Assembly (NCBI GenBank): GCA_965199845.1
Contig: CBDATZ010000054.1
Coordinates: 248,001 to 312,000 of the forward strand
Reading direction: 5' to 3'
DNA: 64,000 nt
DNA from: Ilyomonas sp965199845
Lineage (GTDB): Bacteria > Bacteroidota > Bacteroidia > Chitinophagales > Chitinophagaceae
The notes beneath the pieces were generated by a model. The model had not been told where the DNA came from and made no database searches. It saw only the letters and a list, made by a program, of their open reading frames with translations. A program made the position numbers and the translations under genes. Positions 26,011-33,922 of this stretch are shown here, piece after piece (position 1 is the first letter of the stretch; each line of letters opens with the position of its first letter).

Positions 26011-27639
26011 TCATTTTCCATATACTTTCTCGCCGCCCAAATAGGTAGCTATTACTTTTGTTTTCAACACATCTTTAGCATCCATCTTCATCAGGTCTTG
26101 ATTGAGAATAATAAAATCGGCTTTTTTGCCAACCTCAAGGCTGCCCACTTCATTTTCTAAGAAATCAGCTTTGGCTGCCCAAATGGTCATTCCGCAAATG
26201 GTTTGCTCTTTTGTCAACGCATTTTCTTTTTGAAAACCGCCCGACGGATAACCGCTTGCATCTTCCCTGAAAACTGCCGCCAGAAAGGTTTTGAACGGAC
26301 TAATATCTTCCACGGGGAAATCAGTTCCTAACGGCAACCAACCGTTTTGCTGCAACAATTGCTGGTAAGCGTAACCACCTTGCAACCGGTCTTCGCCCAA
26401 CCTGTCTTTTGCCCAATACATATCACTGGTAGCGTGCGTAGGTTGTACAGAAGGAATCACAGAGGCATCGCCAAACAAGTGAAAATCACTTGCATTAATA
26501 ATCTGTGCATGTTCTATTCGCCAACGCTTATCATTATGTCCTTTTAAATATTTCCGGTAAATAGAAAGCATCACCCGGTTTGCAGAATCGCCGATAGCAT
26601 GTGTGCACATCTGGAAGTCAGTGTTGATAAGCATCGCAGCCACCGAATCGAAATGCGATTGCGGACTTAATAAGAATCCATACCAGTCTTTTTTGTCGTT
26701 GTAAGGCTGTAGCAAACAAGCGCCGCGGCTGCCTAATGCACCATCAGCATATACTTTAAAACCCTTTACATACAACTTGTCTGTTTTAAGCGGACCGCGT
26801 TTTAGATAACGATTGTAATTCGCCGTATCATCGCTTAACATAACATACATGCGCATGAGAAGTTTGCCGCTTTTTTGCAACGCATCAATACCATCTACCG
26901 CATTGTACATAAGTCCGCAATCGGTGATGGTTGTAAGCCCTTGCGCAAAACAATTCTGTTGCGCTGCCAGTAACATAGTTGTATATTCTTCGGCAGAAGG
27001 CTGCGGAACTTTTGAAGAAACAAGGTCAACTGCATTATCAACCAAAATACCTGTGAGCTTGCCGTTCTTCGTTTCTATTTCGCCGCCGCTGATCGTTTGA
27101 GCTGGCTGAATGCCGGCTAATTCCAGCGCTCTTGCATTGGCAAGCGCCGCATGACCATCTACACGTGAAAGAAGCACCGGCGTATTGGGATATAAACGAT
27201 TCAATTCTTCGTTATCCGGAAATGTTTTGTCGGGAAATTTATTCTGATCCCAGCCTCTTCCTGATATCCATTTTATATTGGGATGAGAAGTTGTAAACTG
27301 CTGAACGCGCGAAACCATTTCCTTTGAGCTTTTTGCACCAAACAAATCAACAGAAAACAAAGATTGCGCATAACCAACAAAATGTGCGTGCGCATCAATA
27401 AAACCAGGATACACAGCTTTGCCGCCCGCATCTGTTTTTGCGCCCGAATATTTTGAGAGAATATCTTTATCACTGCCTACGGCTACAATTTTTCCATCAT
27501 TCACAGCCATAGCTTCTGCTTTGGCAAAAACGCTGTCAACCGTATATATCACGGCATGATGGACAATCAAATCAACTTTTGTTTGCGAATAAACAATAGC
27601 CGAGCAACCCATATTGATAAGCACAAATAACAGTCGCAT
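26011..27639 (-). CDS. Exported amidohydrolase, YtcJ-like (amidohydrolase family 3)
   Basis: 542 residues. A signal peptide (1-19; MGCSA could also be read as a weak lipobox at Cys12) precedes the metal-dependent hydrolase. Seen: AVYPGFIDAHAHFVGYAQSL at about 76-95 with the metal-binding HxH, a central barrel with GGEIETKNGKLTGILVDNAV, a late metal region (WRIEHAQII, then GTDFPVEDISPFKTFLAAV), and the C-terminal beta-sandwich GSLEVGKKADFIILNQDLM. The family hydrolyses amides or imines of varied small molecules, and no substrate can be named. The stretch 25816-26010 holds no gene that I can see. Confidence 0.9.
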   Translation of the reverse strand: MRLLFVLINMGCSAIVYSQTKVDLIVHHAVIYTVDSVFAKAEAMAVNDGKIVAVGSDKDILSKYSGAKTDAGGKAVYPGFIDAHAHFVGYAQSLFSVDLFGAKSSKEMVSRVQQFTTSHPNIKWISGRGWDQNKFPDKTFPDNEELNRLYPNTPVLLSRVDGHAALANARALELAGIQPAQTISGGEIETKNGKLTGILVDNAVDLVSSKVPQPSAEEYTTMLLAAQQNCFAQGLTTITDCGLMYNAVDGIDALQKSGKLLMRMYVMLSDDTANYNRYLKRGPLKTDKLYVKGFKVYADGALGSRGACLLQPYNDKKDWYGFLLSPQSHFDSVAAMLINTDFQMCTHAIGDSANRVMLSIYRKYLKGHNDKRWRIEHAQIINASDFHLFGDASVIPSVQPTHATSDMYWAKDRLGEDRLQGGYAYQQLLQQNGWLPLGTDFPVEDISPFKTFLAAVFREDASGYPSGGFQKENALTKEQTICGMTIWAAKADFLENEVGSLEVGKKADFIILNQDLMKMDAKDVLKTKVIATYLGGEKVYGK

Positions 27640-27705
27640 GAAGAAATGTTTACTGCAAACTTAAACGTGCATTTTTAAACAAAAGGTTTTATCGTGCTGA
27701 TAATA

Positions 27706-28206
27706 TTAATCAAGATAATCCGGCGGAAACAACTTTTGTCCATATTTTTCTGCAATGCTCTCAAACTTCTTTTGCATGTCCGGCGTCATTTCAGGCTTTG
27801 GTAAAAATTGACCAGCCGCCACCGGCTGACCGATTTCTTCAAACATATTTTCCATACCGGCGGGCGTTACAAGACAAAGAATATGCGTTATTTTATCTGT
27901 CTTATTTGTAAACTTATGTACCGGACCGCCAAACGGAATATTTATATAAGCGCCTTTGGTGGCTGTATAAGTTTTTTCTTTTGTTGTTACCTCAAGCTCG
28001 CCATCTATTATGTAAAAAGCTTCCTGCACATCAGCATGAGAATGCGGTCCGGGTCCGCCTTGCGGCGGAATCAACATATCAATCAGCGCGTAGGCATGGT
28101 TGGTTTGTTCGCCGCCAATCACAATTCGATATGTATCGCCGACAACAGATACTGTTTTCCCTTCTGTAGCATCTACGGTTGCAAGTGCGTTGCTCATAGT
28201 TTCCAT
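27706..28206 (-). CDS. Cupin domain protein
   Basis: 166 residues, single cupin barrel. Seen: the first cupin motif GPHSHADVQEAFYIIDGELE at about 54-73, with the two His and Glu metal ligands, and the second motif INIPFGGPVHKFTNKTDK at about 88-105 with the later His. This resembles the quercetinase-like/small-molecule-binding cupins of Bacteroidota. Enzymatic role unknown. It has no signal peptide. The gene stands alone, 67 bases upstream of the amidohydrolase gene on the same strand. Confidence 0.85.
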   Translation of the reverse strand: METMSNALATVDATEGKTVSVVGDTYRIVIGGEQTNHAYALIDMLIPPQGGPGPHSHADVQEAFYIIDGELEVTTKEKTYTATKGAYINIPFGGPVHKFTNKTDKITHILCLVTPAGMENMFEEIGQPVAAGQFLPKPEMTPDMQKKFESIAEKYGQKLFPPDYLD

Positions 28207-28292
28207 ATTGATTGTTTATTTGTACACTTATTTACAAACGTGAAGCCAGCAAAAAATAAAAAGCGTTTGTATAAAATAAAACCAGCAATCAT

Positions 28293-28433
28293 GGCGTGTC
28301 CCAAGCTGCGCAAGGGTCGGGCTATCCGCTGTAAGTCCGCAGCGCCGGCTGTTCTTCTTGAATCTTGTTTCTTGTCTCCTGGCTGTTCCTTTACCCCGGC
28401 GCTTTACGGGCTTTCCGCTTCTATCCTCACGCA
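28293..28433. repeat. Structured REP-like intergenic element
   Basis: A GC-rich island in an otherwise AT-rich gap. It begins with GCGTG (28294-28298) and ends with CACGC (28428-28432), which pair. Inside are GGGTCGGGCTATCCGCT (28314-28330) and GGGCTTTCCGCTTCTATCC (28408-28426), two related blocks in the same orientation. I recall similar GGGTCGGGCTATCCGCT-type elements in other Bacteroidota, but this is memory, not a search. No coding frame fits. Confidence 0.5.
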
Positions 28434-28520
28434 AAGTGTAACAGCCTTCCATCAATACGGACAAGAAGAAATCCGTGCTTTACAATACAAGTTGAAATTT
28501 GTAATCAATTCACAACTACA

Positions 28521-28567
28521 ATTCATCACTCATAATTCATAATTCATAATTCATAATTCATAATTAT
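28521..28567. repeat. AATTCAT short tandem repeat
   Basis: About five copies of the 7-bp unit AATTCAT, the first ones degenerate, in the gap before the lipoprotein operon. Uninterrupted copies run from about 28534 to 28562. No spacers, so this is not a CRISPR array. A nearby stretch (28573-28601) partly repeats 28349-28377 inside the REP-like element. Confidence 0.8.
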
Positions 28568-28673
28568 AACAGCTGTTCAACCTGAATCTTGTTTCCTGCT
28601 TTTCAAAAAATATTTTGTTTCTTACCCAACTCTTTTGCTTTACCAAAAGTATATGCTGTAAAAATTATTGTTT

Positions 28674-30437
28674 ATGAAGAAGCTATATTCGTTGCTAGCT
28701 TTTATTATTGTTTCAATCCTGTTTTATCAATGCCAGAAAGATATAAGCTTTATCGGTAATGGTGATGGTGTTCCGGTTACGCCCGATCCTATTACGACAA
28801 GTGTACAAGGCAATGTGTTTGATGAAAACGACCAGCCAGCAGTCGGTGTATCCATTACTGCCGGAACCAGCACCGCTATTACAGATGCAAACGGATACTT
28901 TCATATTACCGGCGCTTCGCTCGATAAAAATACATCGTTAGTCACAGCGCAAAAAAACGGTTACTTTAAAGGTTCCCGCGTGTTTGCGGCTACGTCGGGT
29001 TGCAACCAGGTAGTCATCAAATTAATCAGGCGCGATCTTGCCGCAACAGTTGCCGCTTCTTCCGGCGGCGAAGCCACATTAACCAACGGCGCAAAAATTA
29101 GCTTGCCTGCGAATGGCGTTGTAGCGGCTTCTTCCAATGCAGCTTATACAGGCGACGTAAAAGTATATGCTTCTTATATTGATCCGAAAGCAAGTGATAT
29201 TGGCAAAAAAGTGCCCGGTTCATTTACTGCTAATGATAAAGATGGCAAACGGGTAACGCTGGCTTCTTATGGTATGCTGGCGGTAGAATTAGAATCAACA
29301 GGTGGAGAAAAATTACAGATAAAAAGTGGCAACGCGGCTACGCTTACTATACCCATTCCGGCATCTTCTGTGGCATCGGCTCCGGCAACCATTCCGTTGT
29401 GGTATATAGATGATACAACGGGCATTTGGCAGGAAGAAGGTACAGCAACCAAACAAGGCAACAACTATGTGGGCGAAGTAAAACATTTCAGCTACTGGAA
29501 CTGCGATTATCCGTTTGAAGCTGTGAATCTTTCGCTGACATTACAAACACCGGATGGCGCGCCTATGATTTATAGCAATGTGAAAATATCAGCTATGGAC
29601 TCAGGTAGATATGCCTCAGCTGCTTATGGTTATACAGACAGTTTGGGCCAAGCGCAAGGATTGGTGCTGGCGAATGCAAACTTAAAATTGGATGTGCTTG
29701 GTCCTTGCGGAACCATCATTTATACACAAACAATTCCAGCAATTAGCGAAAGCAAAGATTTGGGAATTATTAAAATCACAGACGCCGGTTCGTACCTGTT
29801 AACTTATACAGGCACTTTACTCAATTGTAACAATCAGCCGGTAACACATGGCTACGTAACTATTAACTATGATTATTCTACACGTTATATAGCAACAGAT
29901 AAAGACGGAAAGTTTACCACTACTTACATCAGTTGTTCCAATCCCCTTACAACAAGCCAGGTTTTGGGTATTGATCAGGATGCACAACAGCAGGGTTTAG
30001 CAACAACTGTAGCGGTTACATCACCGCTTACAAACGCCGGAACTATTATCGCCTGCGGCACTTCTTCGGAGCAGTATATTAACTACACATTGGATGGAAC
30101 AGATTATAGCATTTTAAGTTCTGCCAACGATTCACTTACCGCATATGTAACTGTAAATATCGGGCGCAACACCATTTATGGATTTTCTCATTCCAACCCA
30201 AATAACGCTCTTAATTTCGAAGTGACAGCCGATGCGACAGGAACTTTTCCGGTTAATTATATGACAGTGCAGAATAATGATAGTACCACGCTCGTTCAGC
30301 CTTTTAATGTTACGTTTACTAACTTTCCGACTCAAGCCGGTGAGTTTTATGAAGGCTCATTATCAGGGAAGTTTAAAGATCAGTCATCAATACTACATAA
30401 CCTGACAAGCACTTTTAAAGTAAGACGAAATAACTAA
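28674..30437 (+). CDS. Surface-type lipoprotein with carboxypeptidase-regulatory-like domain
   Basis: 587 residues from the ATG at 28674; a TTG six bases earlier also opens the frame but is the poorer start. Seen: a lipoprotein signal with Cys20 (ILFYQC), the following QKD being loosely like Bacteroidota surface-export signals; a beta-sandwich of the carboxypeptidase-regulatory type at about 42-115 (VQGNVFDENDQPAVGVSITA, ITDANGYFHI); then several further all-beta parts, including GYVTINYDYSTRYIATDKDG near 395-415. The function is unknown. It is followed after only two bases by an ECF sigma gene, so it is probably the first gene of a signalling operon. Confidence 0.8.
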   Translation: MKKLYSLLAFIIVSILFYQCQKDISFIGNGDGVPVTPDPITTSVQGNVFDENDQPAVGVSITAGTSTAITDANGYFHITGASLDKNTSLVTAQKNGYFKGSRVFAATSGCNQVVIKLIRRDLAATVAASSGGEATLTNGAKISLPANGVVAASSNAAYTGDVKVYASYIDPKASDIGKKVPGSFTANDKDGKRVTLASYGMLAVELESTGGEKLQIKSGNAATLTIPIPASSVASAPATIPLWYIDDTTGIWQEEGTATKQGNNYVGEVKHFSYWNCDYPFEAVNLSLTLQTPDGAPMIYSNVKISAMDSGRYASAAYGYTDSLGQAQGLVLANANLKLDVLGPCGTIIYTQTIPAISESKDLGIIKITDAGSYLLTYTGTLLNCNNQPVTHGYVTINYDYSTRYIATDKDGKFTTTYISCSNPLTTSQVLGIDQDAQQQGLATTVAVTSPLTNAGTIIACGTSSEQYINYTLDGTDYSILSSANDSLTAYVTVNIGRNTIYGFSHSNPNNALNFEVTADATGTFPVNYMTVQNNDSTTLVQPFNVTFTNFPTQAGEFYEGSLSGKFKDQSSILHNLTSTFKVRRNN

Positions 30438-30439
30438 GA

Positions 30440-30982
30440 ATCAAACAGTCAGAGGCCGATATCATTAAAGGTTGTAAAAAAGGCAATCGTAAAGCACAGG
30501 AAGAGTTGTACAGAAACTATTACAGTGCTATGATGCAGTTATGCCTTCGCTATACTAAAAATGAAGATGATGCAACAGAAGTTTTGAACACCGCTTTTTT
30601 AAAAGTCTTTGTAAACATACAACGGTACGAACCAGGGCGTGCAAGCCTGTACACCTGGATTCGTACCATTGTTATTAACGGGTGTATAGATTTTATAAAG
30701 AAAAAAGACAGAATAGAACCACATCACGAGCTTGAGAATGCAACAGAAGTCATGATAAATGCCGATGTGATAGATAAGATGGAAGTATCACGATTGTTGT
30801 ATCTTATCAGGCAGCTACCAACTGCCACGCAAGCCGTTTTTAACCTGTATGTAATAGAAGGATACAATCATAAAGAGATTGCACAGTTACTCAACATCAG
30901 CGAAGGCACCAGCAAATGGCATCTGAGCGAAGCCCGGAAAAACCTTCAACAAATGATTCAATCACAGGAGGTGAAAATATGA
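30440..30982 (+). CDS. ECF RNA polymerase sigma factor (start codon uncertain)
   Basis: A sigma-70 family regulator of the ECF group. Region 2 covers LRYTKNEDDATEVLNTAFLK and the DNA-melting SLYTWIRTIVINGCIDFIKK; region 4 has the helix-turn-helix GYNHKEIAQLLNISEGTSKW. The frame opens after a stop at 30431-30433. The homologous part already begins around 30449 (SEADIIKGCKKGNRKAQEEL), yet the first ATG/GTG/TTG is the TTG at 30506, which would remove the start of region 2. I therefore place the start at ATC 30440 (180 residues), two bases after the lipoprotein stop. It ends in an ATGA overlap with the next gene. Confidence 0.85.
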   Translation: MKQSEADIIKGCKKGNRKAQEELYRNYYSAMMQLCLRYTKNEDDATEVLNTAFLKVFVNIQRYEPGRASLYTWIRTIVINGCIDFIKKKDRIEPHHELENATEVMINADVIDKMEVSRLLYLIRQLPTATQAVFNLYVIEGYNHKEIAQLLNISEGTSKWHLSEARKNLQQMIQSQEVKI

Positions 30983-32457
30983 GCAGGAAACTACCTTTTG
31001 AAGAAGCATTCAATCGTAAGATGAATGAGTTGCCAACACCAAACGAAGACAAACATTGGCAACAGATGAAGCAATTACTTGATGAAAAAGAGAAACGCAG
31101 GGCTTTCTTTTTTTTCAGAAATTATAAAGTGTTAGGTGGAGCTGCTATTATGCTTCTGCTGTTGTTTTCATGGTTACTTTTTTCGCCGGGGAAAGAAACG
31201 AACGATCATAATTTACAAAGCAAAATTGTGCAAAAACAAAGCACTTCCAAATCAAAAGAGCCGGATCACGAAGCAACTGTTTCGCAACAAAAAAAGAGTG
31301 GAACATTCATATCAAAAGATACTATCAATTCATCATCAGAAGCACCAAACAGAGATAATAAAACAAGGTTTAAAAACAATACCAAGAGTAATCAAATCAA
31401 ACAAAATTCAGTTGCAAACACGCAGGATTTTAACAGAGAAAACAAGAAACATCATAATAAAAATTCAACTCTCAAAACAAGTGAAAATGGCTTGCTACAA
31501 ACAAACGAACGGCGAAAGAATAATCATAATATAAAGCAGCCTGTTACGACTTCTGCTTGGCAGGATTCTGTTGATAAATATAAAGCTGACAGTATAAATG
31601 ATCATTCTTCTCAAATACAAGCTGGTATTGAAAAAAATGATGTTTTAGGGAAAGACAAAACAACGCAAAAAGATACGGCAAACAGTAATCAAATTGTTGT
31701 TGCTAAAGACAGTTTACAACATAAAAAAAGAGATTCCACACAAACAGCCGCACAAATAAAAGTATCTGTTGCAAAACATAAATTGTACTTTGTTGATGCA
31801 GGCATTCAGGTTAAACAACAAGTGCCGTTAGGCAATCAAAAAATAAGTTCTTACAACTACAACGGAGACAAGAATTTATTTACTGATTATATACCTTCTG
31901 TTTATATAAAATTTGAAAAGAATAAACGCTGGTTTTTACAAGGCGAATTTAGCTATGCTTCACCCCGATTGGTAAAGCCGTTTTCTTACAGCCAGGCATC
32001 GAAAGTAAACTATGTGCAAAGCACGGTTACGACAACAGCTACCTATTTACAGAAAACATTTTACAGCGAAATTCCTCTCAGCTTTAATCTTTATATACAA
32101 CCTGATTGGTCAGTTGGCGCCGGCGCTATGTATAGCTGGTTTCATGGTGCGGTTACCAATCAGCAAACCATTACCAAGAACGCTCAATCCGGCTTGCAGG
32201 CAGATATATCACAGATGGAATCTATCAAAGGATTTACCGATTCATTTCTATATAAATCGCAAACCAGTTTGTTGCTGCAAGTCGGTTATACAAAGGAAAA
32301 ATGGTCGTTCCAGCTTCGTTATATAAAAGACTTGCAACCTTTTATTTCTTATACATTTCCTGATGGAAGAATCAATGATAAGAGAAATGCTTCGCTTGAA
32401 TTTTTGATTGGTTATCGCTTGTTCAGATCATCAAAATTCAATCTGAAAAAGCATTGA
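30979..32457 (+). CDS. Putative dual-membrane-spanning anti-sigma factor (Dma-like)
   Basis: 492 residues with three zones. Residues 1-50 are charged and cytoplasmic by prediction (PFEEAFNRKMNELPTPNEDK); 51-69 form one transmembrane helix (VLGGAAIMLLLLFSWLLFS); about 70-265 is a low-complexity linker rich in Lys, Asn, Ser, Gln and Thr; about 266-492 is an all-beta region with alternating aromatic residues like a small outer-membrane barrel (WFLQGEFSYASPRL, WSVGAGAMYSWFHGA, ASLEFLIGYRLF). A sigma-binding end inside and a barrel outside match the dual membrane-spanning anti-sigma proteins described in Bacteroides. It starts at ATG 30979, overlapping the sigma stop by four bases, and has a strong AGGAGGTG ribosome site at 30966-30973, unusual for this phylum. 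Confidence 0.72.
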   Translation: MSRKLPFEEAFNRKMNELPTPNEDKHWQQMKQLLDEKEKRRAFFFFRNYKVLGGAAIMLLLLFSWLLFSPGKETNDHNLQSKIVQKQSTSKSKEPDHEATVSQQKKSGTFISKDTINSSSEAPNRDNKTRFKNNTKSNQIKQNSVANTQDFNRENKKHHNKNSTLKTSENGLLQTNERRKNNHNIKQPVTTSAWQDSVDKYKADSINDHSSQIQAGIEKNDVLGKDKTTQKDTANSNQIVVAKDSLQHKKRDSTQTAAQIKVSVAKHKLYFVDAGIQVKQQVPLGNQKISSYNYNGDKNLFTDYIPSVYIKFEKNKRWFLQGEFSYASPRLVKPFSYSQASKVNYVQSTVTTTATYLQKTFYSEIPLSFNLYIQPDWSVGAGAMYSWFHGAVTNQQTITKNAQSGLQADISQMESIKGFTDSFLYKSQTSLLLQVGYTKEKWSFQLRYIKDLQPFISYTFPDGRINDKRNASLEFLIGYRLFRSSKFNLKKH

Positions 32458-32487
32458 TTTTTTTCAAAAAAATCAATGCTTTTTCAG
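32443..32487. terminator. Perfect 22-bp palindromic terminator
   Basis: Arms 32443-32464 and 32466-32487 are perfect complements with one base between them. The left arm contains the stop codon of the anti-sigma-like gene. It lies between convergent genes and has T-runs on both strands. Confidence 0.85.
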
Positions 32488-32513
32488 AAACAAAATATCA
32501 AACGATTATTTAT

Positions 32514-33593
32514 TTACTGAAGCAATGAAATAAAGCTCTTTTGCAGGTAAGCTTTTACATCTGTAAACGGAATAAAAATATCAATTTCATCCATTGCATA
32601 AGGTCCGATTTCATAAGGATTATAAGCAAACGATAAGCCTTTTCCGGTGACAAAAAAATTTTTGTTGGGTTCTATCTTGTTATCAAACAAACCGCCTTTT
32701 ATAAGCGCATCCGTTGGTTGTAAACCATATTGTTTTCGAAAGTTTTTTTCCAGCAAAGGTCTTAGCTTTTTTAATCCTTGTGTATTTAAAATATCGGCTA
32801 ACTGTAACGCTTTTTTATTTATCAAATCGAGAGATAAATAATTCGTTCCGTAATTGCCATGCGCGCCGCCTGTATAAGAGTAAACCGACATAGCCAGTGA
32901 TACCATTTTGGATGATTGATAACTGATAAGCAAGTTGGTTTGCTCACTGTAATTATACATAGCCGATGCTACTTTCAGGTCTTCATCTGTTACATCTGTA
33001 TTGTCTTTTATATAACCATTCAGAAACTCATTTTTTTGGTTTTGTAATGATGCGGTGATGTCTGTATCGTTTTGTTTATCGTTGAACAATTTTCGGATTT
33101 GCGATTGTATAAAAACATCGGCTGGCGTATTGCCTGTTGGCCAAACAGATGAAGCTTCAAAACCGGCTTCCGGCGAGTCTTTCAACTGGTTACGAAGCCT
33201 GACATTTCCTTTTACTACAATATACTTAAAAGCTATTGGCGAAGCACTTTCCGTTAATGATAAACGCAGCGCATTCTTCTTTGCATTCGGCTGCCAGGTG
33301 CCGGTTGCTGTATTCCCTGTTATTACAAACTCAAACGTCTCCGGTTGTTCTGCATTTGCGGTTGCTGACAGTTGAATTTTTCCTTCGCTGACGGTATCAT
33401 TACCCCTAAAAAATACAGGTATTTCGCGGGAGCTATAATAATAGTAACCTTCGTACAAATGACCTTCGTGATGAAGATTCATAACAACAGAATATGTACC
33501 TATTGTTCCGGTAAACATTTTATACCAGCTTGTTGTTTGCGCGCGGCTTACGCACGCCATAAAAACGCAAATGACGAAGAAGCTATATTTCAT
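32514..33593 (-). CDS. Exported DUF3298 (RsiV-like) domain protein
   Basis: 359 residues. A signal peptide (1-18, VSRAQ) is followed by a beta-rich N-terminal part (about 20-125) and a C-terminal region with the DUF4163/DUF3298 pair: an intervening helix region, then MVSLAMSVYSYTGGAHGNYG at about 232-251, the family's hallmark, and YLSLDLINKKALQLADIL. In Bacillus this domain forms the extracytoplasmic lysozyme-sensing part of anti-sigma RsiV; here it stands alone without a transmembrane helix, so an anti-sigma role is not supported by structure. It is convergent with the anti-sigma-like gene. Confidence 0.8.
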   Translation of the reverse strand: MKYSFFVICVFMACVSRAQTTSWYKMFTGTIGTYSVVMNLHHEGHLYEGYYYYSSREIPVFFRGNDTVSEGKIQLSATANAEQPETFEFVITGNTATGTWQPNAKKNALRLSLTESASPIAFKYIVVKGNVRLRNQLKDSPEAGFEASSVWPTGNTPADVFIQSQIRKLFNDKQNDTDITASLQNQKNEFLNGYIKDNTDVTDEDLKVASAMYNYSEQTNLLISYQSSKMVSLAMSVYSYTGGAHGNYGTNYLSLDLINKKALQLADILNTQGLKKLRPLLEKNFRKQYGLQPTDALIKGGLFDNKIEPNKNFFVTGKGLSFAYNPYEIGPYAMDEIDIFIPFTDVKAYLQKSFISLLQ

Positions 33594-33922
33594 AAAGGCA
33601 AGATAGCGCAGGAGGCTGAAAAGCTATTTGTTATTGTGATATAATTGCGGCTATGTAAACAGTTTTCTTTGTATTGAAAGCTAATCACAAGCCTGGATAA
33701 AGGAAATATTTTTATAGATCTGTTGTTCTGTGTTTCAGAAATAACAAAGTGTTTTATAAACGGTTTCCACGCGTCGGTTTGTATAATCTTAAGGTAATTA
33801 ATGTCAGGCTCGTTTATATTTTCACGGCTTTCACATTTCAATCAGTCCAGTTTATATTACTATCGAGGTTTAAAACTTCTTCCTTTACGAATCGGTATAA
33901 CTTTCGTTATCATTCAAACACT

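Noticed and set aside
27808..28542. 244-residue plus-strand frame across the cupin gene and the following gap
   Set aside because: It runs antisense to a cupin gene with clear metal-binding motifs and then through a GC-rich repeat; its composition (Cys/Arg/Ser-rich) is not protein-like.
28521..28567. Possible CRISPR array
   Set aside because: The 7-bp units are contiguous with no unique spacers and no cas genes are near; it is a simple tandem repeat.
31136..31534. 132-residue frame within the anti-sigma-like gene
   Set aside because: It lies in the low-complexity linker, where A-rich codons give open frames in other phases; it has no domain.
32514..33593. DUF3298 protein as an RsiV-type anti-sigma factor for the adjacent ECF sigma gene
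   Set aside because: It has a cleavable signal peptide, no cytoplasmic anti-sigma part and no transmembrane helix, and it is convergent rather than co-transcribed.
33749..33922. 58-residue N-terminal extension of the GH63-like protein
   Set aside because: No homologous character, crosses the promoter region, and the ATG at 33923 begins the recognisable domain.
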